This document shows positions 12,301-23,639 of a stretch of 64,000 nt of DNA, in pieces. The notes below the pieces were generated by a model. That model was not told the origin of the DNA. It did no database searches and was given only the letters and a program-made list of their open reading frames with translations. How positions within the stretch are numbered: position 1 is the stretch's first letter; every line of letters begins with the position of its first letter. The stretch is from Tetragonia tetragonoides (lineage: Eukaryota; Streptophyta; Magnoliopsida; Caryophyllales; Aizoaceae), in NCBI GenBank assembly GCA_038025085.1, contig CM076142.1:5926501-5990500 (forward strand). Direction: 5' to 3'. Made by a program: the position numbers and the translations under genes.

Positions 12301-15300
12301 TGTGTAACCCTCCATAGTAAGGGTTAGCCCAACAAAAAAACAATTCCAAACCTCCATAGTAAGGCTGATGTTTAACGTCAATATCCTTTGGTACTAAATA
12401 ATGCTTACAAAAAGCAATCTGATCAACATAGAGCATTGAAAGACTTCTTCACGGGAGTCCCAATTGTGCTGAACTTGATATAAATGGTGGTCAACCTTGT
12501 GGAAGACTGATGATGTCATCCATACCTTTCATGTGGCAACATTATCTTTGCCTCTTGTAATTAAAATATGGATCTGAGTACTTCCCTTGTTGGAGCTTTA
12601 TGATTGGGGATCTTTAGAACTCTTTGTTTTGTTCCCACATTATTATGGCTGGAAGACCAGAAGACCAATATTGTTTTAACATGTTCCAAATTATTCGATT
12701 TAGAGTTGCTTTGCGATAGATTACCAGCCCCTGTCTATGCATCATTTCCAGGTAGCTGATGACTGCCAGGGAGTCTCTTGAGGCTGTTTTTTTGCCTTTT
12801 CTTGCTCCTTGGAATGATGGGATGCTGTTTTTTTCTGTGTTTCTGATGTTTTTTTTCTTTTTTATCAACTTTCTTGTGATTCCTTGCTTTTTCTCCCAAT
12901 TTGTTTCCCTTCCCTCTAATAATGATTTCTTTTTCATTTATTTCTATTTCATTTTGGTACAGGATGCACTTCAGCAGCCTGTTATGCTTGTTCTCACTCA
13001 GGAATCTGCACAAAGAGGTTTGAAGCCTCAACATTTTAGCCATACATCTGCCAAGAATCAGGAACCCACTACCGTTGATATATCTCAGTTTGGTACGGCT
13101 ACCAGGTAAGTTTGTCTTTCCCTTTGCTTTCATTTGAAAATGGGTTTGCACTTGTTCTTTACATGAAATATTCCTTGCAGGGCTACATGGTATGACAAGT
13201 GGCAGAAGAACATTGATGACGCTGTGCAGTGTTTGCACTTGGGCAGATTATTGGAGGCTCAAATTTCACCTTCTGACTCTAGTTGTGCTGGAGGTATTCA
13301 TTTGTTTTAGTTTTGCTAACTAAACTTGATTAATACTGCATTCACCTTTCCATAATATTCAAGTGGTTGTTAAAAGGGAAAATCTGAGGTGCTGAAGATG
13401 TGTGATGGCACCAAATTTTGGTGCCGTGGGCCAAGTTTGTGTGTGTGGTGCTGAACCTGCACAGCACAAAGGTTTTCTTAAATAAGGATGTGCTCTCCAG
13501 GGAAATAGTTTCGAAGAATTTACTCGATTATTGTTATCTTATTGCAGTGGACAAGAGCACAGCTGGGAGACATTCCATATTCAAGTCTCCTCGTCTTGCT
13601 TACCAGGAAGAATGGAGTAAGGTATGGCATAACCTTGAAAACATAAGTAGAGTTGTAGTGGAAACTGCAGATATATGGAAGGGTGAAGGGAAATCTCAAG
13701 TAAAGACGAGGGCGTTCTCTGATCTTTTAAAGCTTCTTGAGAACAATGGATTATCGAAACACAAATCCAGTCTACTGAAAAGTTTGGAAAATAGTAGTTT
13801 GTTTAACTCCAAGCCTGCCTTACTAAAAGTAAGAGTTTCTCTCATTATTTTTGTCGTTTTCTTATTCTGTTTCCAGAACCTTCATTCTCGAAGCTTCACT
13901 TGCTCTCCAAAATATGCTTTCCTTTAAGTCAGTAGTGTGGTCGGCATATTCATAGACTATGCTTTCTCTTATCGCATTGTTCTCATTCAGAAAACTAACA
14001 TTATGTAGGATCAACTCCAATCAAGTCAATCGAGTTGGTGGTTTTTTCTGCCATCTTATGATGTGAGGCATTTGCTGCTGAAGCATGAGACCTTGTCTTT
14101 AAAAGAAGCTGACGCTGCTGCTTTGAGCCACTTGAGAAGTTCAAACAGCACAAGTGTCAAAGAAAATTGGGGATCTGCTAATCAATATTACTTCAAAAGT
14201 TTGGCATCAGTGAGGCATCTCCAGCAGATATCTCTTAACTTTCACAAAGATTTCATGCCTGATCAGGTAGTTGTCGTTAGTGGATATCTTTTGTCATAAC
14301 TTGATTTGTGATCACGGAAAATGATTGCAGTTCATTTGCTTGAGTAAGAAGTACAACAATGTGATTAATATTGGGTCTATACTTCAGGACCAGGAAACTA
14401 ATGTACAGGGTGAACAGCATAATGTCTCAAATATGGAAATATGAGAATGTTCAGAAACCTAGAATTAAACATTTTGATTTTCTGACCTACCAAATTTCAA
14501 GCTCTGCGTCTCAACATTGCATGTACCTGTTTTAGTAAAGTGTGTTGGAGTTCACCTGCATACGGGGATGTCTATTTGGATGTCAACCTGCTTTTTTTCT
14601 TTTATTTGATCATAGTTACTTGTCCATAATATGTGCAAATCATGTGCCAAAATTTATTAGGTTACAAAATAACCAATCTTATGTGGATTTCACACTGGCT
14701 TGATAGCCCCTTTCAGCTCAGTCTGCTGATTTTGTAAATGAACACAGGCACTGTTTATAACAGAAGTGTTGATTTTGTCTATATATGTTTGAATTATTAT
14801 ATCTGCTGTGTAAGTATTCAGTGTTTTAAAAATATCTCTTTTGCAGGTTAATAAATCGAATAGCTTTCTTGAACATCTCATGATGATACAAATGGAGCAG
14901 CGTGCCGGTGCTTATGATCTTTCTGTCGTTCTGAATTCTTTGAGCCAAAACATACTATGTTTGAAAAGATTATGTTCAGCTTGTGGTGCTACTGAAGTAA
15001 ACAGTGCTGAAGGCATTGTTTCTCCAAGCCTACATCATGTGTTTAGATGCATGTGGCAGCAAAAAGTAGGTTTTTTTCCCCACACAGATGTTATTATTTG
15101 TTTGCTATATATCTATGACTCATTTTAGTGAACTTTTTTTCTCTCTTTTGGGCTCATGAAGTTTTTAAATTTTGTAGGAACTGCTCGATACTTTGTGCTC
15201 CTTGTTGGATGAAGAATCCTTGATGCTAAAAACAGTTCGAAGTACCCATGCCTGTCAAAGCGTTCAAGCTACAGAAAATGAACTTTTTGTCCTCATTGAG

Positions 15301-18300
15301 CAATTCAGTCCATTATTTAAGAAATCTAAGGTAGGCATATGTCCCAAAAGCAAACCTCCCCCCCCCCCCCCCCTAAAAAAAATGTCCTCTTGGGTAGTTT
15401 TACATCTTATGGAGTACTTGGTAGTGATCAAAAAATATGTTGCATATTGACAGACGCTATTGGATGATGAACTACTTGGCGATGTTGGGTCTACGTTTAA
15501 AGTGGCAGCTTCAATGCCCCCTATTGTGATTTCTAAAGATATGGGACACTTACTCGTTCATAATTTTCAGCTCGTAAGGGACCTTGAAGAGCATCTTATT
15601 GCTTTGCGTGGGCGGCACACGAACAAAAGATCAATTGAACATATTCTGCTTAGTCATTTTGAAAATGTAATTGGAAAGGTAATGATAGTTTTCCCTATGG
15701 CCATATAAATTCGATTATATCCTTTGAGGACTTAGGAGGTACCACAGGCAATATGATGAAGAAAGCTTATTGTGTGTTTGAATTTTGCAGGCCAGAAAAT
15801 TGGAAGAGGAGTTCCATTTCTCCAGGCAGAATGAGCCTCCAATGTACACTGAAAATGTTTCTGGAATGGAAGCTGGACTTGAAGTGTCCCTTGATGATAT
15901 TTTTCGACTTATCAGCAATGCGCTTCAAAAACTAGGATCTTGGAGCAATGGCGACGTGTCTGATGATTCGTCTTTGGAAAAAATTACATCATGGAACCTT
16001 TTGTTTGAATCTTATACTGCAGATCTCCAGCTTGATGTTGTTATCAAGCAACTCGATAAAATAATTTCTGTTGCTGTAAGCTTCATATCCAGGTTTCTTA
16101 CGGATTACACATCTGTAGTTTTCTTGATTTAATCTTTTCTTATGTGATTGTTGTCCTGTAGGGAGAGCTAGCATACCGTTTTTGTTTATCCTCTAAAACT
16201 GGTCTGCGATTCAAGCATTTGGAGGACCTATTGAGTTTGATATTGGCCTTCAGTGATGGTCTTTTGGATGATTTTCTGGCTGTGCACGAGAAGGTATGTT
16301 TACTTACCTTCACGTGTAATGTTCGTTTGACTCTGCGTTTGTGGAAAGGCCATGGCTGACTACTTCAATGGAATTGCTTATGCAGGTATCTATTCTGACT
16401 TGTAAGCTTGCAGAGACATTTGCTTCATTGTTTACTGAAGGATATGGTGCACCCACGGAAGACCTAGTTGATGATACTCATGGCGATATGACTCAAGATG
16501 CTAGTGGGACTGGCATGGGCGAAGGTGCTGGGGTGAAAGACGTGAGCGAGCAAATAACTGATGAAGATCAGCTCCTTGGGGACTCTGCAGAGGTGTGTTC
16601 CCAAGATATTTAGCTTTAATGGTTGGAGACAAGTTTCACTATTTTGTTGTGTTATGTTCTGATTTATACATTTTCTTATTTCGACAGAGAGAAGAGAAAG
16701 AAGCCTCGAATGAATTGCCAAGCAATAATGATAAAGGGATTGAGATGGAGCAGGATTTTGATGCTGATACTTTCAGTGTCAGTGAAGATTCTGATGATGG
16801 TGGTGACGATGATGACAATGGAAATGATGAGGCTGAGCAGTTAGATCGAGCTATGGGGGATACTGGGGATGATAGTGAAATTGTTGATGAAAAGCTTTGG
16901 GACAAGGAAGAAGATGAAAATCTTAATGATGCAAATGAGAAGAATGAGTCAGGACCTTCAGTTAAAGACAAAGATCCTAGTAACAGGGAGCTTAGAGCTA
17001 AGGATGATTCTGCTGCTACTACTGATGAATTAGCTGATGGAAATTCTGATCAGCTTGATGAAGACAATGATATGGATACTGGCAAAGATGGCACTGATGA
17101 CAAGGACAATACAGAGGACATGAATATTGACAAAGAGGAGGCTTCCACTGATCACACAGGGTTAGATCTCAATGAGCCAAATCAAGCTCCTGCAGATGAT
17201 GCTGATGAAATGGAATTGGACCCTGCCAATCCCATGGAAGAAGATGAATGTGAAGAGAAAGATGATGAGATGAATAATGGAGATGCTGAAGACGATATAG
17301 CTGGCCCTAACGATGAGATGTTAGAGAATGCAGAATCTAACCAAGTGAATGAAAGATCCGAGAAGGATGAATCGGAGAAGAGGGATGAAGGGGATGGCAA
17401 TAAGGATCTGGCTGCGCCTACCAAAGACATGTATGAACAGGGGATTTCTGACTCGGTAACTGATCGTTTTCCTAACACAGAAACATCACAGCCCATGAAT
17501 GAAATGCAAAAGGCTGATACAAGTACAGCACCTGAAGTGAACTGGTCTATGGATAACTATGCTCCAAATTACCTGGCCTCGTCAGAAAATGCCAGCCAGG
17601 TTGAAGTTATGTTGGGCAACTCGTCCAAGGGTAAGCTCACCAATGAAAAAGAGTCCCACCTCCCGCAGCAAGATTTGTCATCCTTCCAGAAGAGTCAACC
17701 AAACCCTTTGCGAGATATAGGAGATGCACTTCAAGACTGGAAAGAGAGAGTTAAAGTATCTGCTGATCTTCCAGACACAGACAAGGACACTGTAGATGAT
17801 ATGGTAGATGATAATGCAGATGAATATGGATTTACTTCTGAGCGCGACAAGGGTACAGCCCAGGCACTAGGATCTGCAATGCCTGACCAGATTGAGCATA
17901 ATATCTTCAATGACAAGCCTGATGGAGAGGGTCTCAATACACATGAAGAGAACAAATTCGAAGACTTCCATAATCAGGACATGAATGCTGATCCCATGCC
18001 TAGTCATCCAGTTTTCAAGAGTCAGGTGGAGGAAAAGACCATGATTTCTGATGTGCATAATGAGCTGTCAGGAGAAGAGATTCACGATCCTCACACCAAG
18101 AATGATGGTGGTGCTGGTAAACCGTTAGAGAGTTTAGTTTCTCTAAAGAAGTGTACTACTTCTCAGGATGTTAATCAACCAACTGAGCTCTCAACTAGTG
18201 ATGATGAGCCAGGGAAAGTGCAGAATCTTGTTCAGCAGTTAAATGGCATGAAAATGAATGCTGGTGCTCTTTGGAGAAAGTATGAACTGCGGACTACAAG

Positions 18301-19672
18301 GTTGTCTCAGGAGTTGGCTGAGCAGTTGCGTCTCGTCATGGAACCTACACTGGCTAGCAAGCTTCAAGGGGATTACAGAACTGGCAAAAGGATCAACATG
18401 AAGAAAGTAAATTATTCGCCTCTGATGTTTGCGTCTTCCTTTATCTTGTGTTTGTTTTATATTTGTCTCATGATCTTGCCCCTCCCTATTGAACAGGTAA
18501 TTCCATATATTGCTAGTCACTATCGGAAGGACAAAATATGGTTGAGGCGAACTAAGCCCAACAAACGTGATTACCAAGTTGTGATTGCAGTGGATGATTC
18601 TCGTAGTATGTCCGAAAATTGCTGCGGAGATTTTGCTATTGAAGCTTTAGTCACGGTGTGCCGTGCTTTGTCTCAGCTAGAAGTGGGGAAGTTAGCAGTT
18701 GCAAGCTTTGGGAAACAGGGGAATATCAGGTTACTGCATGACTTTGATCAGCCCTTAACAGGAGAGGCTGGGATGAAGGTTAGTATAGAGCTGAACTTAG
18801 CATCACCTGAAGACAGCTAAACATTCATTTGCAGATATCACCTTTTCTTTTATAAATTCTGTTGCTTAGGTTTCCATTTTGGATTGATTCATTTTTAATT
18901 TATTTTACAACAAAAATGATGGGGAGATTCTTGAGAAAAGCTTAGTCATTTTTTTGGCTCTTTGTTTGCAACAGATGATCTCTAGCCTCTCATTTAACCA
19001 AGAGAATACGTTGAGAGAGGAGCCTATGGTTGATCTTGTGAGGTATTTGAACAACATGCTGGAGCAGGCAGTTGCTAATGCAAGATTGCCTTCTGGGCAG
19101 AACCCATTACAGCAGCTTGTTTTGGTCATCGCTGATGGTCGATTCCATGACAACAAGGAAAAGGTCAAGCGGTGCATTAGAGATCTTTTGAAAAAGAATT
19201 GTATGGTCGCGTTTCTAGTTCTGGATAGTGCTCAAGAGTCCATTATGGACTGCAAGGTATGCCCCCCCATCCTTCCAGTAATCATGAACACAAGCTTTCC
19301 CAAATCAATACAAATTTCTAACCACGGTCCATGGTGTCCCTATGAAGGATTATATTTTGAAATTAATGCCTGTCAGATTGTCATATGCTCATAACTGCCT
19401 TTTCCAATATAGGATTATATCTTCAAGAACGGGTTACTTGATAAGTCTGTCTCTTATCTCGACTCTTTTCCCTTTCCATACTACATTGTCCTGAGGAACA
19501 TTGAGGCACTTCCTAGAACTCTAGCTGACCTCTTGAGACAGGTCGGTTCTTCTCTCCTACAAACTAGTTTTACATTGTTTGAGGCCGTCTTGTACTTCTA
19601 TTTGTTCAGACATTTAAAACTCGCTTTGTTGTGGTGCAGTGGTTTGAGCTGATGCAAAATTCTAGAGACTAG
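328..19672 (+). CDS. MDN1: Midasin (MDN1), C-terminal half, 39 exons
   Basis: Midasin is the giant AAA+ ATPase that strips assembly factors from pre-60S ribosomes in the nucleolus and nucleoplasm. Exons read: 328-463, 551-636, 737-822, 959-1100, 1195-1284, 1655-1801, 2056-2182, 2254-2408, 3808-3921, 4438-4590, 5189-5368, 5448-5633, 5730-5831, 5915-6139, 6220-6339, 7744-7825, 7921-8051, 8136-8300, 9531-9606, 9703-9815, 10566-10645, 10744-10857, 11700-11768, 11848-12007, 12963-13105, 13181-13293, 13548-13828, 14009-14266, 14847-15065, 15178-15330, 15454-15678, 15791-16075, 16162-16293, 16386-16592, 16688-18406, 18497-18778, 18975-19256, 19413-19541, 19640-19672. All phases agree and give 2,499 residues, ending in QWFELMQNSRD. 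Up to 16.6 kb is the linker; 16688-18406 is the Asp/Glu-rich region; the last four exons are the VWA domain with MIDAS motif DDSRS. The ATPase ring is off the left edge. Exon ends near the left edge are least certain. Confidence 0.93.
1330..1640 (+). mobile_element. Decayed LINE 3' end, copy A (in MDN1 intron)
   Basis: This intron stretch translates in part to LWDRVAYLTPLWAKAAGGF followed by a stop and an AT-rich tail. The phrase LWDRV-YL--LW is typical of the C-terminal end of plant non-LTR retrotransposon or RT-zinc-binding fragments. The same phrase recurs in three other MDN1 introns, always on the sense strand. The copy is too short and broken to code. Confidence 0.55.
3280..3545 (+). mobile_element. 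Decayed LINE 3' end, copy B (in MDN1 intron)
   Basis: Within the 1.4-kb intron 2409-3807, the sequence around 3310-3430 reads as RNAWLFNEVS..MLWEKVTYLAILWDRAAGAFRG, the same end-of-ORF2 phrase as at 1390 and 8960. It is followed by an AT-rich, T-rich tail at about 3500-3560. It is degenerate and non-coding. Confidence 0.5.
4884..4978. repeat. Short tandem repeat, unit about 28 bp
   Basis: A unit built on GGATATATTGTTGG recurs about three times in the MDN1 intron between 4590 and 5189. It is flanked by two copies of a TTGTTTTGGATAT motif. It is non-coding. Confidence 0.6.
6740..7030. other. Unrecognised open stretch inside an MDN1 intron
   Basis: The 1.4-kb intron 6340-7743 holds a ~200-bp island (about 6800-7000) open on both strands. 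The plus reading includes SMDNLLQKEWMHVKLTPLSR and the minus reading MSLGGVGQGANQLDQEQALF. It does not fit midasin, because the flanking exons join directly in the family. It follows a C17 tract at about 6752. It may be a piece of a mobile element; I do not recognise the source. Confidence 0.35.
7081..7480 (+). mobile_element. Decayed LINE-like fragment, copy C (in MDN1 intron)
   Basis: The stretch around 7200-7330 reads as NARIFREPSCAIHLTYLAFF and is followed by stops and an AT-rich end with oligo-T. Its first half (7100-7200) resembles the fragment at 8410-8560 (ATGGTTTGGAGCTT.., GTTTTGGGAG..). I assign it to the same non-LTR family as the other MDN1 intron fragments, with lower confidence. 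Confidence 0.4.
8390..9150 (+). mobile_element. Decayed LINE 3' end, copy D, with a related fragment upstream
   Basis: The intron 8301-9530 holds two related fragments. The first, 8390-8740, resembles the one at 7081-7480. The second, 8860-9130, reads ILAIFWCLWLEKNARVFDAV and then LWDRVTYLPYLWSTASGAI, ending in an AT-rich tail. This is the clearest match in the window to the C-terminal end of a plant LINE ORF2. Confidence 0.55.
10646..10743 (+). other. MDN1: GC-AG intron in MDN1
   Basis: The exon ends ...TTGAAAAG and is followed by GCATGC instead of GT; the acceptor is TTTTGCAG at 10743. Only this junction keeps the frame: TTG AAA AG joins C TTG GAG GAG, giving the family phrase STLKSLEELI. 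GC-AG is the commonest non-canonical class of U2 introns, and the AAG before GC matches the strong-exon context expected for it. Confidence 0.8.
11022..11078. repeat. Perfect 25-bp inverted repeat, 7-nt loop
   Basis: Two arms, 11022-11046 and 11054-11078, are exact reverse complements with TTTCTCT between them, inside the MDN1 intron 10858-11699. The inner part ACTCCCTTC resembles the CTCCCTCCGTCC ends of plant MITEs. A further ACTCCCTTCTTTTCTCC-type end follows at about 11112. Confidence 0.9.
16688..18406 (+). other. MDN1: Asp/Glu-rich region of midasin (single large exon)
   Basis: This one 1,719-nt exon encodes 573 residues, far longer than the other MDN1 exons here (33-285 nt). Roughly the first 430 residues are dominated by D, E, N and K with runs such as EDSDDGGDDDDNGNDE; the last part, from about LVQQLNGMKMNAGALWRKYE, is less acidic and leads into the VWA domain. 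In known midasins this acidic segment is a flexible tether that lets the MIDAS domain swing back to the AAA ring. The frame stays open across the following intron up to 18820, so an unspliced reading would still be open there. Confidence 0.88.
18497..19672 (+). other. MDN1: MIDAS/VWA domain of midasin
   Basis: The last four exons encode the metal-ion-dependent adhesion site domain that binds ubiquitin-like domains of assembly factors (Rsa4/Ytm1 in yeast). The core strand and metal motif is VVIAVDDSRSMSE (DxSxS), coded near 18577-18615. The second half has the conserved LVLVIADGRFHD stretch near 19120-19152. The gene closes with a 33-nt exon, TGG to TAG, at 19640-19672. Confidence 0.9.
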
Positions 19673-20465
19673 TTGAGTGGCTGAAGTGGTTCTTCATACA
19701 ATATCGAATCAAACGATCCGAGGACTTGATTCCCAACATCGGCTTTGGCCAAATCGAGTTCTGATGACCGCTGTGCTCGACAGAGGCAGCAAAAGAGAAA
19801 TTCTTTCTGTTATCTGATCGATCAAGACTCAATACTGAACTCGCTCATCCTTGCGGTCAGCCTTACATAGTTGCCGCCGCCTACTTGGTTCTTGCATAAT
19901 AGAAGTACACAAGAAGAAAAAGTGATCTGAAAATTCACTATCTAGTACCTACAACTCTGTAAATATACTCTCAGCTGTACAACTTATAAAATAGGTTGGT
20001 CTGAGAAAAGTTTTGATAGCTGTCAGAAGTAAATAGATGGAGTGTAATGCGGAAGTGTAAATAGACATGAGAGAGAACAAACAAATATGTAATGTTATCA
20101 TTGTATGGTTTCTACAGGTCACCATTAGTTACTGCCCATATATTCTTTGTTCATACAAAATCATTTTGACCCAAAATTAGCTGGACCAAGTATATTACAA
20201 AATTATCAGTTGTACACATTGAATAATCCTCCTCACATGCATTTGACTCCATGATATAATTCCGTACCCATAAAAAAAAAAGTGATCACTATCATCTCTC
20301 TCACCTGTACACCATTTATGAAGTCAAAAAGTCAAAAGTCTTCCAGGTGACCTCTCATCAAAGCTTATCTTCCTCTTTTTTCTTTTTTCTTTTTTGTGGC
20401 AATTGAGTTTATCTTCCTTTCGTTTGCTTTCCCTGGAATTGAAGAAAGAGAGAGAATAGCAGGAG
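19673..20465. other. Intergenic: MDN1 3' flank and ankyrin gene promoter
   Basis: No coding region is seen. The first part is presumably the MDN1 3' UTR. The last ~120 bp before the ATG at 20466 are pyrimidine-rich and then purine-rich (GAAGAAAGAGAGAGAATAGCAGGAG), as in a short leader. No clear TATA box was placed. Confidence 0.5.
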
Positions 20466-22145
20466 ATGGAAATGGAGAAGAGGCTATATGAAGCAGCACT
20501 TGAAGGGAATGTCTCAGCCTTAAAAGCATTAATCCAAGAAGACCCATTGACACTTGATAGGATCTCCTTTACCTTATTCCATGACACCCCTTTACACATA
20601 GCAGTTTTACGTGGGCACCTAGACTTTGCAAGGGTAGTACTGAGTCACAACTCACAACTCGCCACCGAGTTAGACGCCCTCGGCCACACGCCCCTCCACC
20701 TCGCTTCGGCCAAGGGACACGTGGAGATTGTTCGCGAGCTGCTGCGTGTGGGCCCACCCAGTGTTTGCCTTGCACGTAGTAAGGATGGGAAGATCCCTCT
20801 TCACTTGGGGATCATGAAGGGCGGTCGAGTTGAGGTGGTGAGAGAGCTGGCTCGGACGTGTCCTGAGTCAACTAGGTCGAGATTGGATAGGGGAGAGACC
20901 ATCTATCACTTGTGTGTTAAGTATAACAATTTGGAGGCTTTGCAAGTGTTGGTGGAAGAGTTGGTGAGTGAAAATGATACAAGTACATGGTTGAATGCAA
21001 AAGATGATGATGGCAACTCTCTTGCATTTGGCTGCTCTTCACAGGCATTTGGAGGTACTTTTTCTTCAAATGATCAATTAAAGTTCTGTTCTTATGAATT
21101 GGAGTAGTAGTTTATAGATCTTTGATTATTACTTCTGATTTATCTCTTGTATTTCACAAAGATATTCGAAACTTTCATTTCTTATTAGGTTGAGGCTTAA
21201 GGATTAAGATGCTTTAAATGTGTCGGTCATTATTTTCCCTATTTTTATCACCTTCTTCTGAAATTAACAAAAATTAGAAGTGATAGCTTGATTAGCCTAC
21301 ATACAAACTAAATCCTCCAAGATGGTATGTACAAAAGTTAATTAGGATTAAGACATATACCTTGGATTATAACATCTAGTTAAGTATGTCTATTCTCTCT
21401 TTTTTTCCAGATTATAAAGTACTTGGTAACAAGGCCAGGCATTGAGCTAAATGCAGTGAATAACAATGGTGTAACAGCCTTAAATTTGGTCGAAAATTCT
21501 CCTAAAGGCTTGAAAGGCCTTGAGGTACTCAACTTTCTTATAGAGTCCAATGCACAAAGAGCAAGCAACAACAATGACAATTCTTCACTGCCAACCAAGA
21601 AAGGAAACAATGTTGCTACTGATAGGCCACACCAACGATCAAGGTCCTGGAAGCGGTTTTTCTCCTTCACGGATGGTTATCAATTGGAAGACATTCGTGG
21701 TGATTTATTTGTTACTTCGGCTATTATAGTCGCCATAACTGTTTTACCTATAATCAACATTAAAGTGAATGGTAATGGCTCGGATTTGACAGATGAGTAC
21801 TCACTAAACACATCGTCTTTAGTACCAGCCTTATCCATAATGGTCATATTGATAGGAGGTTTTCCCCTTAGCAACAAGTTTTGTGCTTTTCTTGTGGTAC
21901 AACTGATGTACACTGCTCTTGGATTCTTGGGGTTGAATTACATCGGAGAGATCATCTCGAACGAGAGTCGATATGTAGATGTGACGATTACGTTCATTTT
22001 GATGTGCATCTGGTTTGTACTGTTAATTATGGTGACTATTCTTAATATGATCCGATTGGTTGTGTGGTTGGTGAAGAGCATCAAAGGATGTGTGAAGAGA
22101 AGGAAGTTACAAGCAAGGAGACAGAATGTGTTGTCGAATGCTTAA
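20466..22145 (+). CDS. Ankyrin-repeat PGG-domain membrane protein (ACD6/BDA1-like), frameshifted
   Basis: Exon 1 is 20466-21053 and exon 2 is 21411-22142 plus a stop ending at 22145. Exon 1 begins MEMEKRLYEAALEGNVSALK and has about four ankyrin repeats (TPLHIAVLRGHLDFARVVL, TPLHLASAKGHVEIVRELL and others). Exon 2 finishes the last repeat (IIKYLVTRPGIELNAVNNN), then a basic linker and four hydrophobic segments of the C-terminal PGG region. Such proteins sit in the plasma or ER membrane and act in immunity. At 21017-21023 the frame breaks: GGC AAC TCT C is followed, one frame over, by TTGCATTTGGCTGCTCTT, the expected LHLAAL of an ankyrin repeat, up to the donor GAG|GTACTT. About two bases appear lost. 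It could be a pseudogene, a null allele or a sequence error. Confidence 0.8.
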
Positions 22146-22550
22146 ACTGTTAAACACAATGTTCAATTTCAGGCTTTGGTTTTTCTATGAAATCTAGATT
22201 AATGCTCCTACTGGTAATTGTAAACCATTATGTGTAATATTTGTACATTTTCTGTGCCAGAGCACATCAACTTCAAGTGTATGTAAAGATGAGCCATTGA
22301 ACCAATATCATAGACCAAACAGTGAATGGCTTTATTTTATTTTTATTTTTTTTTTGCCTCCTCTATTATTCTTGTCCTTTTGAGAAAGTTTTTCATATCT
22401 TTTGTTACTTTTTAAATGGGGAAATTTTATATATGTGCAATATATCATGACTGGTGAGTCTATGGTTATAAAGTGTACTTAAGGATTACGCAATTAATTA
22501 GATGCCTCTAATTGGAAATTTGGCACACAAAAATGCCATGTAGTTAGTAT

Positions 22551-23393
22551 CAATGATTCTACGGTTAAGTGGGAATTACTGTAACAAATTAATAAAACCG
22601 TAGATCATAAAAGGTGCAATCTAACCCATTCACTTAATTGAAATTTAATTTAACTATTATATCATATTTTATGGGCCAAAATAATTCTGAAAACAATAAA
22701 AAAAAATAATAAAATTTAAGGTTCGTTTGTCTAAAGGTTCGATGAATTTATTTAGTTTGGTTTGGTGATTTAGTCTTGGGTGTTAGTCGCCCCCTCCCCC
22801 AAAAACTTTGGTCCATCATCATCTTCAACAATGGCTTTCTCATGACGGGTCGCGTGGTCGGAACTCGGAAACTTGTATCGCCGGATATGGTGGTTAACGA
22901 AGGAGATTTTGGATTAGCAAATGACATTGTGATACATGTATTGATGGTGCCACTGTTCCAAAGGAAAAGCCAAGATGATGATGATAATGATGGTGGTGGT
23001 GGTGGGAGGAATGGTAGCCATGAGAGACTTTTAAGTTTTAACCAAGTTCTAATTTCATAATAAGTTCACTTCAAAACAAAAACTGAAAAAAGAAAAAAAG
23101 AAACTAAAGTTCAGAAGTTTAAGGGAAGGGAGAGACAGAGGTACAATGAAGTCCAATTAACTTATCAAACTTTTTTTTTACAATGAATTCATCAAACCTT
23201 AGGTTTGACACAAACAGGCCTTAAAATTTATAATTCTTTATTGTTTTTACCATTATTTTGACCCATTAAAAAAAATAGTAATTAAATTAAATGTCAATTA
23301 ATTGAACGGTTTAGATTGCACCTTCTAAAATATGTAGTCTAAATTGATTTATTATAGTAATTCCCACTAAGTGGGAATCACTGTAGAAATTTG
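22551..23393. mobile_element. Non-autonomous Mutator-like element, 843 bp, with 9-bp TSD
   Basis: The element is bounded by the perfect 9-bp direct repeat AGTTAGTAT at 22542-22550 and 23394-23402. Its ends (22551 to about 22753, and about 23181 to 23393) are long, imperfect inverted repeats of roughly 200 bp, starting CAATGATTCTAC and, on the other strand, CAAATTTCTACA, with shared GTGGGAATTACT and AAGGTGCAATCTAA blocks. Long TIRs with a 9-bp TSD are the hallmark of MULEs. No transposase is present. The related locus at 28150 lacks it, which confirms the insertion. Confidence 0.85.
22776..23060. other. GC-richer core of the MULE, possible captured fragment
   Basis: Between the AT-rich TIRs lies about 280 bp that is more GC-rich and open for 94 codons on the plus strand (MGVSRPLPQKL..., with GATGATGATGATAATGATGG and GGT repeats). 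The minus strand is also open over part of it. I do not recognise a source. It is the sort of insert a Pack-MULE carries, but nothing proves it is expressed or gene-derived. Confidence 0.35.
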
Positions 23394-23639
23394 AGTTAGT
23401 ATTAGTATCTCCTATCTCTTTTCTTATTTTATCTCAAGAGTATCTGAGTATCTCACTATTTCCTATCAAAAGAAAATACGGGTAAGTAAAATAAAATAAA
23501 ATTTGAAAAATATATACTTTATCCCCATTTCTCCATTGCCAAATACAGTGTCTCTTATTGCACCAAAAAAAAAAATAGTGTCTCTTATATCTTTTCTGGT
23601 ACTGGCGCCCATTTCTCATGTCGCAACGTCCATGTCTAG

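Noticed and set aside
12735..13238. 167-codon minus-strand open frame
   Set aside because: It runs antisense across two MDN1 exons and has Lys-rich low complexity; an antisense shadow.
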